64,000 nt of DNA from Laceyella tengchongensis (GTDB taxonomy: Bacteria; Bacillota; Bacilli; Thermoactinomycetales; Thermoactinomycetaceae), in the NCBI RefSeq assembly GCF_900182735.1, contig NZ_FXTU01000009.1:1-64000 (forward strand), read 5' to 3'. The translations under genes were made by a program, and so were the position numbers. Position 1 is the stretch's first letter; every line of letters starts with the position of its first letter. Of the stretch, positions 18,492 through 26,846 are shown in pieces. The notes under the pieces were generated by a model. That model searched no databases and had not been told where the DNA came from. It saw only the letters and a program-made list of their open reading frames with translations.

Positions 18492-20027
18492 CTACTGATC
18501 TTTCCGCACGTCCCTCATGAAAAAGCTCAAAATCATCCCAACCAGGGCAAATCCAGCTGCCCACCAAAAAGCGTCGTTGATTCCCATGACAGCCGCCATC
18601 TGGTTGGCTTGCCCGACCAAAAGCGAGGTGACCGTTTCCTGAGCTTTAGCGATCGGCAATCCCGTCGCACTAGCCACTTCACTCGCTTTGTCGTAAAAAG
18701 CCTGACTGAACGCCGGGTCCATCCCATTCATTTGCTCGCCCAACTTGCCCAAGTGGAAATTGGTACGCATCGTGAAAATGGTAGTCATCACACTGATTCC
18801 CATCGACCCAGCAATTTGCCGAAATGTATTGGACATCGCCGTTCCATGACTGTTCAACTGTTGCGGCAACTGATTCAATCCGGCAGTCATGATCGTCATC
18901 ATTAACAATGACATCCCAAACGAACGCACCATGTTGAGAATCAAGATAAAGGTATAACTCGTCTGCAACGTCAAATGGGTAAATTCATAGGTGGTGACTG
19001 TGGTGATGAGCAATCCCACCACCGCCAGGGGCCGCGGCCCAATCTTATCAAACATCGAACCGGAGATGGGGGACATGACGCCCATGATGATCGCCCCCGG
19101 CAACATGAGCAGGCCGGATTCCAGCGGTGTGAAGCCGCGTAGATTCTGGAGATAGATCGGCAACAAAAACATCCCTGCGAACATCGCGATCGTCACAATC
19201 ACACTGATCACCGTAGACAACGTGAACATATCGTATGTGAATACGCGAAAGTCAAGCATAGGTGTCGAGGATTTCAACTGAAACACCACAAACAAAAAGA
19301 TCGAAAAAGCCCCCACCGCCAGCGATCCCACCACCAGCGGATGATCCCAATCCTTGGAACCGGCTTCGCTCAACCCATACAGCAACAAACCAAATCCGAG
19401 TGAAGAGGTAAGCGTCCCCCACAAATCGAAACGCGGTTTTTCCCGCTTGCGGGGATCACGCAACATGAAGGCCGCCAACACAATCACCAGCGTCCCCAAA
19501 GGCACCATGCCATTAAACAAAATGCGCCAACTGTAGTGTTCAATCACCCAACCTGACAGAGTGGGGCCCACCGCGGGGGCGAACATCATCCCCAGACCGA
19601 AAATCCCCATGCCTTTCCCCCGCGCTTCGGGAGGAAAGACAGACAAGATGATCACCATGACCAGCGGCATCAAAATCCCACCGCCCACAGCCTGGATCAA
19701 ACGCCCTAGCAACATGGTCGAAAAGTTGGGGGCAATCCCGCACAACAGCGCACCTCCAGTGAAAAACACCATGGCTGCCAAAAACAGGACACGAACCCCA
19801 AAACGCTCAATCAAATACGCGGACAAGGGAACCAAAATCCCGTTGACCAACATATATCCGGTTAACAACCATTGCGCTGTCGTCGCTTCCACATGAAACT
19901 CATTAATCAAATGCGGAATCGCCACATTGAGCAGGGTTTGGTTCAACACCGCCAAAAACATTCCCAACATCAGCACCGACAACAAGGGAATATGTTGGGC
20001 AATACCAGATTTGCTTTTGTCTTCCAT
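18492..20027 (-). CDS. EmrB/QacA (DHA2) family MFS multidrug transporter
   Basis: This 511-residue, 14-helix transporter carries DHA2 motifs: LNVAIPHLINEF in TM1, the loop LSAYLIERFGVRVLFL, and the motif C-like GPTLSGWVIEHYSWRILF. It would export drugs by proton antiport. The start at 20027 is chosen because AAAGGAGG precedes it. It is last in an operon with a MarR regulator and two membrane-fusion-type proteins, which makes it an EmrAB-like system of Gram-positives. Confidence 0.93.
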   Translation of the reverse strand: MEDKSKSGIAQHIPLLSVLMLGMFLAVLNQTLLNVAIPHLINEFHVEATTAQWLLTGYMLVNGILVPLSAYLIERFGVRVLFLAAMVFFTGGALLCGIAPNFSTMLLGRLIQAVGGGILMPLVMVIILSVFPPEARGKGMGIFGLGMMFAPAVGPTLSGWVIEHYSWRILFNGMVPLGTLVIVLAAFMLRDPRKREKPRFDLWGTLTSSLGFGLLLYGLSEAGSKDWDHPLVVGSLAVGAFSIFLFVVFQLKSSTPMLDFRVFTYDMFTLSTVISVIVTIAMFAGMFLLPIYLQNLRGFTPLESGLLMLPGAIIMGVMSPISGSMFDKIGPRPLAVVGLLITTVTTYEFTHLTLQTSYTFILILNMVRSFGMSLLMMTIMTAGLNQLPQQLNSHGTAMSNTFRQIAGSMGISVMTTIFTMRTNFHLGKLGEQMNGMDPAFSQAFYDKASEVASATGLPIAKAQETVTSLLVGQANQMAAVMGINDAFWWAAGFALVGMILSFFMRDVRKDQ

Positions 20028-20059
20028 CGTTTCCCTCCTTTCTGCACCGCCTGACCGTA

Positions 20060-20695
20060 TCACTTATGAATGCGAATCGTCGCACTCAGGCCTGGAACCA
20101 ACGAATCCGGGTACCGCTCCATCTCGATCTTCACCGGAATCCGCTGCACCACTTTGGTGTAGTCACCGCTGGCCGATTGTTGCGGCATCAAAGAAAACAG
20201 TGAATTGGTCGCTTTCCCAATTTGCACGATTTTCCCATCGATCTCCGTTTCCTTTTCTGCATCGACCACAATATCTACTTCTTGCCCAATCTGTATATCA
20301 TTGATCTCTGTTTCTTCAATATTGGCTTGAATATAAAGCTGACCTAAATCAACCACTTGGGCCATCACTTGACCCGGGGCTACCATTTGTCCATCAACCC
20401 CTTTACTTTGCACAATCGTGCCTGCAATCGGAGAAACAATCTCCGTCGCCCGATTCCCTACCATTACATTGCCTAGCACTTGCCCTTTCGTAACTTGCTC
20501 TCCTTCTTTCCCTTTCCAATTCGCAAGTACGCCACTGGTCGGAGCCGCTACCGACACGATATCCCCCGCTACCCGAGCGTCTTCAGTGTCAATGAAATGG
20601 GTGGCATTATAATAATAGTTGTATCCGCCAATGCCCAATGCCACGATCACAATGAAGATTACGGCATTCAACAATAATAATCTCCCGGTTTTCAA
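20060..20695 (-). CDS. HlyD/EmrA-family efflux adaptor (second of two)
   Basis: One N-terminal membrane helix is followed by a biotinyl-lipoyl fold split around a short hairpin (VSVAAPTSGVLANWKGKEGEQVTKGQVLGNV and IVSPIAGTIVQSKGVDG) and a beta-barrel. The start is probably TTG 20695, with GGAAGG eight bases upstream. It partners with the MFS pump encoded downstream. The long alpha hairpin of Gram-negative EmrA is missing, as expected for a cell without an outer membrane. Confidence 0.88.
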   Translation of the reverse strand: MKTGRLLLLNAVIFIVIVALGIGGYNYYYNATHFIDTEDARVAGDIVSVAAPTSGVLANWKGKEGEQVTKGQVLGNVMVGNRATEIVSPIAGTIVQSKGVDGQMVAPGQVMAQVVDLGQLYIQANIEETEINDIQIGQEVDIVVDAEKETEIDGKIVQIGKATNSLFSLMPQQSASGDYTKVVQRIPVKIEMERYPDSLVPGLSATIRIHK

Positions 20696-20720
20696 ACTGT
20701 TCACCTTCCGTTTGTAATAT

Positions 20721-21350
20721 TTAAGAGCGCTCCAGCTTGATGCTGGCATTCACACCTGGGATCAATTTCATTGCCACGGCTTGACCCACCGTGATTTTAA
20801 CCGGCACGTATTGAACGGTTTTTCCATCGGCTCGCTCTGATCTGCTGGCCGAATCGTCGCCAGCCTTTTTGCCGATTTCTGCGACGCGGCCGGTCATTGT
20901 ACGTCCTCTATCAGAGGCTAATTTGATCTCCACGGATTGCCCTAGGCGGATGTCAGTCACATCTCTTTCATCCACATAGGCCAACACATGGGTTTGGGAC
21001 AAATCTGCCACCACTGCGAGGGGACGGCCAGCTGGCACCACTTGCCCCGGCACGGCGTGCGTCAGCAGCACCACACCAGAAATGGGTGAGGTGATAGGGG
21101 TGGCAGCAACGCCCGGTTGGGTCGCTTCTTGCATGCCCAGTTGGGCGCCGCGCTCCACCCGGTCCCCAGTGTGAACCGTCCACTCCGTCAGCTTACCAAC
21201 CGCCGGCGGCACCACAGGAACGGTATCCGCCCACACTTGCGCATGATCGGTAATCACATACCGCGCTTGCTGTTGAAAGTAATACCCCCCGCCGCCAAAC
21301 GCCGCAAGCACAAAAGCCCATATAACCAAATGGATAGTCAGGCGTTTCAT
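20721..21350 (-). CDS. HlyD/EmrA-family efflux adaptor (first of two)
   Basis: This 209-residue protein has the same plan as its downstream neighbour: a membrane helix, paired lipoyl halves (VVPPAVGKLTEWTVHTGDRVERG and ITSPISGVVLLTHAVPGQ) and a barrel with VNASIKLE at the end. The two proteins are clearly diverged, so this is an old duplication. Its start overlaps the marR stop, which couples translation. Confidence 0.88.
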   Translation of the reverse strand: MKRLTIHLVIWAFVLAAFGGGGYYFQQQARYVITDHAQVWADTVPVVPPAVGKLTEWTVHTGDRVERGAQLGMQEATQPGVAATPITSPISGVVLLTHAVPGQVVPAGRPLAVVADLSQTHVLAYVDERDVTDIRLGQSVEIKLASDRGRTMTGRVAEIGKKAGDDSASRSERADGKTVQYVPVKITVGQAVAMKLIPGVNASIKLERS

Positions 21351-21814
21351 CTCACTGTTACTCCCTTGTCTATGGTTTTGCTTAGTATCTTCACAAACCG
21401 GCTCAACTTCTCAGTCAACAGGAGGATATCATCCAACTCCGCATGAGGCCACATCTGACGCAACATTTGAACCTCCCTTTCCTCCAGCGCTTCTAAGCGC
21501 TTTAGGCATGCCGGGCTCAAATGAACCCGTACCACCCGCCGGTCTTTTTGATCCCGTTCGCGGCACAACAACCCCCTATCCTCCAACCGGTCAACAATTT
21601 CGCTAAGTGAGCTGTTGGGCATATCCAACCTTCGACTCACTTGGCCCAACGGCTGGGGACCATCCCGCTTCAACAGATGAATGATCTTCGCTTGCAACAT
21701 GGTGAGGCCCATCTCTTTATATTGGCATTGCAATGTCTGATGATAAAGATAAAGGCCATCTCGATACAGTTGCACCAGTCTTAGCAGGTGCTCCCCGATC
21801 TTCCCATCGTCCAT
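21347..21814 (-). CDS. MarR-family transcriptional regulator
   Basis: This winged-helix protein of about 155 residues has the MarR recognition helix region LGQVSRRLDMPNSSLSEIVDRLEDRGLLCRERDQKDRRVVRVHLS. It is the first gene of the efflux operon and most likely represses it in the absence of a drug ligand. The start at 21814 has AGAGGGTGG upstream; an ATG at 21838 is less likely. Confidence 0.93.
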   Translation of the reverse strand: MDDGKIGEHLLRLVQLYRDGLYLYHQTLQCQYKEMGLTMLQAKIIHLLKRDGPQPLGQVSRRLDMPNSSLSEIVDRLEDRGLLCRERDQKDRRVVRVHLSPACLKRLEALEEREVQMLRQMWPHAELDDILLLTEKLSRFVKILSKTIDKGVTVR

Positions 21815-21950
21815 CGGTTTCCACCCTCTAAATATCATTAGGCTTATTAATACTTCGTCTCACGAATGATTTATATACTAAAATATGTTATTGCTGATTT
21901 CAAGAATAAAATGCGAACAAATTTTTACATTTGGGAATGAACCCTGCATC

Positions 21951-21974
21951 AAAAAAACCGCCATAACGGCGGTT
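21951..21974 (-). terminator. Terminator of the GDPD gene
   Basis: On the minus strand AACCGCC, GTTAT and GGCGGTT are followed by five or more T, 85 bp past the stop codon. Confidence 0.85.
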
Positions 21975-22057
21975 AGTGCCCGGAAGCCGATTTTAGCCAA
22001 GAGGCATCGACGGCTTTGTTCTGCCAATTACAAAGGGAAAGAGGCTTTATTGGACTT

Positions 22058-22954
22058 TTAGTCTTTCTGCACTTCGCGTAACACCCGATGTAGGCGGTCT
22101 GGATAGTTGGTGAACATGCCCGTGACGCCCCAGCGGATCAACTTCTTCATTTCCGAAGGTTCATTTACTGTATATGGATGGATTTCCAAACCGGCCTGCC
22201 GCACCTTGCTTACGTAGGCTTGGTCAATTTTGTCGTAGTTTGGCCCCACGCCTACCGCGTACCGTTTGATGTTTTTAATCTCTTCATCCGTGATTTGCGC
22301 CATGCCCGCCGTTTCGTACCAGAGCAATTGAACCAGCGGAATTCGCGAATTGAGCTGATGCACTTTCAACAGGCTTTCCTGACTAAACGACTGGATGATC
22401 ACCTTGTTCGTACGCCCGCGCCCGTTTATTAGTCCTGTCCGCTTGAGCACACGGAGCAACTCCTCTTCCATTCCTGGATATACTTCCGGCGCTTTTGTTT
22501 CAATATAATACCGTGCGTTGCGGCCAAACCGATGAATCACTTCCTCCAAAGTAGGCACTTTCAATCCAACATAAGCGGGATTAGCCAAGGCGGGGTATTT
22601 TTCATTAAACCAAGATCCCGCATCAAGCTTTTTAATTTCCGCCAGCGTCATATCCTTGACCCGGCCGGTGCCGTTGGTAGTGCGGTCCACCGTTTCATCA
22701 TGCATCGCAATGAGATGGCCGTCCTTGGTCATCTGCAAGTCGATTTCAATATAATCGCCTTTCATTTTCTGGCCTAAGGCATATGCGGGAATCGTATGTT
22801 CCGGAGCATACCCAGACGCTCCCCGATGTGCAATGTTTAAGATTGAGGCCGAGAGATTGGGCTTCTTTGTCCCGGCTTGCCCCTCCAAGGGGAGTGCGCC
22901 GATCAGGCCCACCGTCAACACTACAATGACACCGCATTTCAGCCACCGTTTCAC
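22058..22954 (-). CDS. Secreted glycerophosphodiester phosphodiesterase
   Basis: The signal peptide VVLTVGLIGALPLEGQAG is followed by the GDPD TIM barrel: NIAHRGASGYAPEHTIPAY (catalytic His and Arg), DYIEIDLQMTKDGHLIAMHDETVDRTTNGTG (metal Glu and Asp, second His), and YYIETKAPEVYPG. It releases glycerol-3-phosphate from deacylated phospholipids or teichoic acid outside the membrane. A GTG at 22954 (VKRWLK) has better spacing to AAAGGAG than the ATG nine bases upstream. Confidence 0.93.
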   Translation of the reverse strand: MKRWLKCGVIVVLTVGLIGALPLEGQAGTKKPNLSASILNIAHRGASGYAPEHTIPAYALGQKMKGDYIEIDLQMTKDGHLIAMHDETVDRTTNGTGRVKDMTLAEIKKLDAGSWFNEKYPALANPAYVGLKVPTLEEVIHRFGRNARYYIETKAPEVYPGMEEELLRVLKRTGLINGRGRTNKVIIQSFSQESLLKVHQLNSRIPLVQLLWYETAGMAQITDEEIKNIKRYAVGVGPNYDKIDQAYVSKVRQAGLEIHPYTVNEPSEMKKLIRWGVTGMFTNYPDRLHRVLREVQKD

Positions 22955-22963
22955 TTTGCTCAT

Positions 22964-23265
22964 CTCCTTTTCGCATCCCGGGAAAACTCCCGTTCTCTCT
23001 TCCCATTGTCCATCATCCTGGCTTGCATCAGGAAAACTGCCTATATGATTTTTGTAAACATTTCATAGAAAAAGACCGAATATTTAGATTTATGCACCTA
23101 CACCAATCGGTCAACCAAGGAAACGCTGTTGATTGGTAATAATTCTCGGGTTAATCGCTTAGTATCAGGAGATACTTATATTAAACATGCGATGATGGGA
23201 GGACCCTAAGACATGGAGATGCCCCCTTCATCATCCGCAGGATTGTTTTTGGGAGGGTTATTCAT
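22964..23265 (+). promoter_or_regulatory. Long leader of the cold-shock gene
   Basis: There is no coding frame in the roughly 300 bp before csp. A GATGATGGGAGG segment at about 23189 can pair with CCCCCTTCATCATC at about 23225, forming a hairpin before the GGGAGGG ribosome-binding site. Long structured 5' leaders are common for cold-shock genes; function here is inferred. Confidence 0.45.
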
Positions 23266-23475
23266 ATGGGTAAAACAACTGGCACAGTAAAATGGTTTAA
23301 TGCTGACAAGGGGTATGGGTTCATCGAGGTTCCCGGAAATGATGATGTTTTCGTGCATTATTCCGCAATCGAGGGAGAAGGGTTCAAAACCTTAGATGAA
23401 GGTCAACGCGTCAGCTTCGACATCGTCGAAAACGACCAAGGACGGATGCAAGCTGCCAACGTAGAAAAATTATAA
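23266..23475 (+). CDS. Cold-shock protein (CspA family)
   Basis: This 69-residue single cold-shock domain has both RNA-binding motifs: KGYGFIEV (RNP1, residues 16-23) and VFVHYSAI (RNP2). It acts as an RNA chaperone. GGGAGGG precedes the ATG. It is monocistronic, with a terminator directly downstream. Confidence 0.97.
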   Translation: MGKTTGTVKWFNADKGYGFIEVPGNDDVFVHYSAIEGEGFKTLDEGQRVSFDIVENDQGRMQAANVEKL

Positions 23476-23501
23476 AAATTCCCCCTTCGCATCCATGGTT
23501 C

Positions 23502-23532
23502 AAAGCTGTTGGCGCTTTAGCTAACAGCTTTT
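23502..23532 (+). terminator. Terminator of csp
   Basis: AAAGCTGTT and AACAGCTTTT flank a 12-nt loop shortly after the csp stop codon. It may also act on the convergent carD gene. Confidence 0.7.
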
Positions 23533-23546
23533 CCCATCAGCCTTGA

Positions 23547-24026
23547 TCAACAGCTGACCATCTGTTCCAACAACGCATTGGCTTCATCTTCCGTGATCCC
23601 TTTCACCAACATCATCTCGCTGATGAAGATTTGCCTTGCTTGATCCAACACTGCTTTTTCACCGCGGCTCAATGTTTTGGTCAGGCTACGGGAAGCCAAT
23701 TCGCAAATCACTTCCACCCCGTCATGGATATTGCCTGTTTTGATTTTATCCAAGAACACGCGGTGCCGATGATTCCACTGGGTCGATGGGTCGGGGTCCG
23801 TTTTTGCCGCATTGCGCAAAATATCATCCAGTTCGCATGCATCGACAACGGCTCGGATTCCCAAGTCTTCTGCTTTCTCCACCGGAATCATCACTTGCAT
23901 GCTTCCTGTCGTGATCTTGAGCACGTAGTAATTTTGCTTCACACCCAAAATCTCCTTCTCTTCAATTGCTTCAATAACACCTGCGCCATGCATCGGATAC
24001 ATGATTTTGTCACCAACCTGAAACAA
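23547..24026 (-). CDS. CarD/CdnL-family RNA polymerase-binding regulator
   Basis: The N-terminal Tudor-like domain (FQVGDKIMYPMHGAGVIEAIEEKEILG) matches the CarD RNA-polymerase interaction domain. A helical C-terminal domain follows, rich in basic residues and ending with an EALLEQM-type helix. CarD stabilises open promoter complexes. I place the start at TTG 24026, which has GGGGGTGG upstream and gives the family-typical first residues; an ATG at 24080 would add 18 residues. Confidence 0.92.
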   Translation of the reverse strand: MFQVGDKIMYPMHGAGVIEAIEEKEILGVKQNYYVLKITTGSMQVMIPVEKAEDLGIRAVVDACELDDILRNAAKTDPDPSTQWNHRHRVFLDKIKTGNIHDGVEVICELASRSLTKTLSRGEKAVLDQARQIFISEMMLVKGITEDEANALLEQMVSC

Positions 24027-24294
24027 TGCAACCACCCCCAATTCAACGCTATGATTAATCATAGCACATCTGAGGTTCATTTACAAATAAATATAATATT
24101 TTACTACGATGATTAGTTTCAAGTCAATAAGATGTGCCCGTTTGTTTGTTAATCGTCATTTAACAAAAGAACCGCTCTTGCCTGACCGCTCAATAAGATA
24201 ACGATATTGTTAAACATAAGGAACAGGATTGGAATAGCAGTGCAATTATGCTACCATGTGATGGCGTAGAGACCATCTGAAGGAGCTTGTTCGC

Positions 24295-24885
24295 ATGGAC
24301 AATCACTCGAGAAAGCGCAGTCATTTGCTGTCGCCCCATCGCAAACCCATCAAGCACACCCTTTTGGAAAGCCATTACATAGAGAAACAAAAGGAAGACC
24401 CCGCCATAAAAAGGCAGAATCCTCGTATAACTCAGTTTGTTTTGGTAGCAGTCTGTTCCTTATCCCTCATCGGCACCGTTTGCTGGATCATGTTTCCCAA
24501 GGACAAACGGACTTCCGCCACTGCTTACCAACCGTCACCCTCTCCAACAGGGATGTTCACCTCTCGGAGCAAACCGAACATCTTAATAGAGCTTGACGAA
24601 CAGCAATCATCCAAACCACATACGTTAGTAGCCATTGCTGGCAATGTCAACAACCAGCCTCAACCGAAGCAACAGGCGACAACGGCGGCCATCCCCCTTC
24701 CCTCTGCGGACAATACACCGGAACCGCCCTCGTCATCCACAACACCTGACACACCGGCGGAACCGCCCAAACCACAGGAACCAACCACGCCGACCACGCC
24801 CCAGCCAGATGATCCTCCACCTGCCGGAGACACTTCCCCTGCTTGCCGTCCTTCTATTTGGAATTTGTTCTGGTGCGGAGACTGA
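24295..24885 (+). CDS. Membrane-anchored proline/threonine-rich protein
   Basis: A basic cytoplasmic segment of about 45 residues is followed by one membrane helix (FVLVAVCSLSLIGTVCWIMF) and a long extracytoplasmic Pro/Thr/Ser-rich tail. The tail contains PPSSSTTPDTPAEPPKPQEP and ends with CRPSIWNLFWCG. I do not recognise a family. GAAGGAG precedes the ATG. The low-complexity tail could span the cell wall. Confidence 0.7.
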   Translation: MDNHSRKRSHLLSPHRKPIKHTLLESHYIEKQKEDPAIKRQNPRITQFVLVAVCSLSLIGTVCWIMFPKDKRTSATAYQPSPSPTGMFTSRSKPNILIELDEQQSSKPHTLVAIAGNVNNQPQPKQQATTAAIPLPSADNTPEPPSSSTTPDTPAEPPKPQEPTTPTTPQPDDPPPAGDTSPACRPSIWNLFWCGD

Positions 24886-24899
24886 CACACATCACAACC

Positions 24900-24936
24900 T
24901 AAAAACGATCGGCCCTGTTAATCAGGACCGATCGTC
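24900..24936 (-). terminator. Terminator of the amidase-domain lipoprotein gene
   Basis: ACGATCGGCCCTG and CAGGACCGATCGT form a long stem. On the minus strand it is followed by TTTTT, 50 bp past the lipoprotein stop codon. Confidence 0.8.
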
Positions 24937-24986
24937 ATATGGTTGAACATCTATGTTAAGACAGTCTTGCAACATCAATGTTGTCA

Positions 24987-26222
24987 TTATTTCAAATTAG
25001 CTGTGCTCATTTTCCATGCATATACATCATACCCGGCTCTCAGCCAAGGAGACAGAGGGGCATCTTTTTTATCGCTGGTATGCTGGGTGACATAGACTTC
25101 CCACATTCCGACTTTGGTGACAATGGCCGAATGCTCGATGTCGCCGTCATGGTCAAAGTCGACATTGACCACATCCCCCACCGACAGGTCTTTCCAGCTC
25201 TTCACCTCTTGTGCTCTCTCCTTGAAGTGTTTGTAGAAACTGTTGGCTACTCCCCAAGCGTATGAAGGTTTTGTATCGCTGTAATACCAATAGGTGCCGT
25301 TTCTTCTCTCCTCAATGCCGCCTGCTTTGATCGCTTGTGACACAAAATTGGTGCAATCTGCCCAACAATTATAACAGCCGCCGCTCACCCGGGAATAATA
25401 ATTGTATTGTTCATTGTTACGCTTGTTCCACCATTGGTAAGCATAATCCCTAGCCTTGATAGGATCGTACTGGTTACCGGGCTTGGGTTGTTGTGGCACT
25501 GGCTGATTAGGTTGCCCTGGTTTAGGCTCCTGCGGCACCGGATTGCCAGGTTGTTCTTCTTTGGGTTTTTGTGGCCCCGGATTTTCTAGGCCACCTTGTC
25601 CCGGCTTGACTTGCGGTGGAGGCCCTTGCAACTTTTGTCCCGGCTTGATAGGGGTCACAGCGTCCAACAGCGCCTTGTCCTCTTCGGTCAACGACACACC
25701 CATGTTAACCTTTTCCTTCATTTGCTTAATGATTTCATTCTTTTTGCTATTCTCATAGGCGTCCACTTTTTTAGCATAGTCGATCACCGCTTTCGCTTCG
25801 TCCGGGGTGAGAGACTGGATGTTCGTGGCTGCCGCAACGACCATCTCACGGAACTTGCTGTTGTTCACATCCGGTTTCACATTGACTTTATGCTGTTTAG
25901 CCACACGGTCGATGGCTGCCAACGCTTTTTGCTCAGCCGACGGCTTTTGTTTGATCGATTTCTGGTAATAGTTCACTTTCGCCAAATGTTTTAGGTCTTC
26001 CATGTTTGGTTTGGTCTTTTGGCTCACTGGTGGGCTTTTCTTGGCCACCTCTTGCGACGCTGTTTCTACTACATCTACTGGGCTCAACTCGGATTCATTC
26101 GACTGGGTGGTTTTGGCCACTGGCTGTTTTTTGGTCTCCTGGCCCTGCTGCACATCAGTCGATGAGCATCCGTTGGCTATCAAAGCAAGAATCATCATGG
26201 AAGAAATCATGATTCTGTTCAC
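24987..26222 (-). CDS. Lipoprotein with C-terminal amidase-like (Amidase_6 type) domain
   Basis: The signal sequence ends in the lipobox LIANGC, so the protein is lipid-anchored at about Cys19. A Lys/Gln-rich helical region (residues 30-220) and a Pro/Gly repeat linker (PxQEPKPGQP units) follow. The C-terminal domain has YDPIKARDYAYQWW, the Cys in CWADCTNFVSQAI and a His in DIEHSAIVT, a pattern of the putative amidase family PF12671. It probably acts on the cell envelope. The start is a GTG with GGAAGGG upstream. Confidence 0.85.
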   Translation of the reverse strand: MNRIMISSMMILALIANGCSSTDVQQGQETKKQPVAKTTQSNESELSPVDVVETASQEVAKKSPPVSQKTKPNMEDLKHLAKVNYYQKSIKQKPSAEQKALAAIDRVAKQHKVNVKPDVNNSKFREMVVAAATNIQSLTPDEAKAVIDYAKKVDAYENSKKNEIIKQMKEKVNMGVSLTEEDKALLDAVTPIKPGQKLQGPPPQVKPGQGGLENPGPQKPKEEQPGNPVPQEPKPGQPNQPVPQQPKPGNQYDPIKARDYAYQWWNKRNNEQYNYYSRVSGGCYNCWADCTNFVSQAIKAGGIEERRNGTYWYYSDTKPSYAWGVANSFYKHFKERAQEVKSWKDLSVGDVVNVDFDHDGDIEHSAIVTKVGMWEVYVTQHTSDKKDAPLSPWLRAGYDVYAWKMSTANLK

Positions 26223-26846
26223 GGTGTTCCCTTCCTTCTAAGGTGTGATGAAATCATAACTTTAGAATATGATATGTTTCGCTATGATAGGGAGTCGTTT
26301 TCAAAATTGTTTTCGAATGTTTTTGTTTTTTTAGAAAAATATTTAAGAAATAGATATTGACAAACCGATTTCTCCAAGATGAGAAACTGTGGAGGTGGCG
26401 CCCCTTCGGCCCCCTACCCGAAAGCTTCCTTTCAAAAGTGTAAGATGACTGTAATATTAAACAATGGTTCTCCTGCTCTGTTCATGCTAATCTAAAATAC
26501 GAAAGAAATAAAATCCTTTTTATAAAGCAAGCTTACCGAAACAACCCTCTTTCGGCAAGGTGGTATTTTTGTAAAATACAACAAAATGGGTAAATTTATA
26601 ATTTGGACGGTTTGATTTGGTCTGATTGGTGGTATGAGAGTTTATACCTTTTGCCGTTATCCGCCGGTTTGGTCCACCCCACCGCAACTCAATCCACGGT
26701 GATACCCTCCCGCCGGTAGCAAAGCCCTTTTCCAACATAAAACATTTCCCTCCCAACAACGCAAATGGGCCGTGTGACCGTTTGCGCACATAACCTGCTT
26801 AATCTTAAAGAGGCTACTGGCCGTTCAACATAAAGGAGAGAATGAT
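26223..26846. other. Intergenic region before the RND pump
   Basis: About 620 bp with no supported gene. A minus-strand frame at 26520-26789 has no family features. A possible -35 (TTGACA at about 26358) lacks a good -10. No regulator is adjacent to the pump. Confidence 0.5.

Noticed and set aside
26520..26789. 89-codon minus-strand frame before the RND gene
   Set aside because: No ribosome-binding site, no recognisable motif, unlikely composition.
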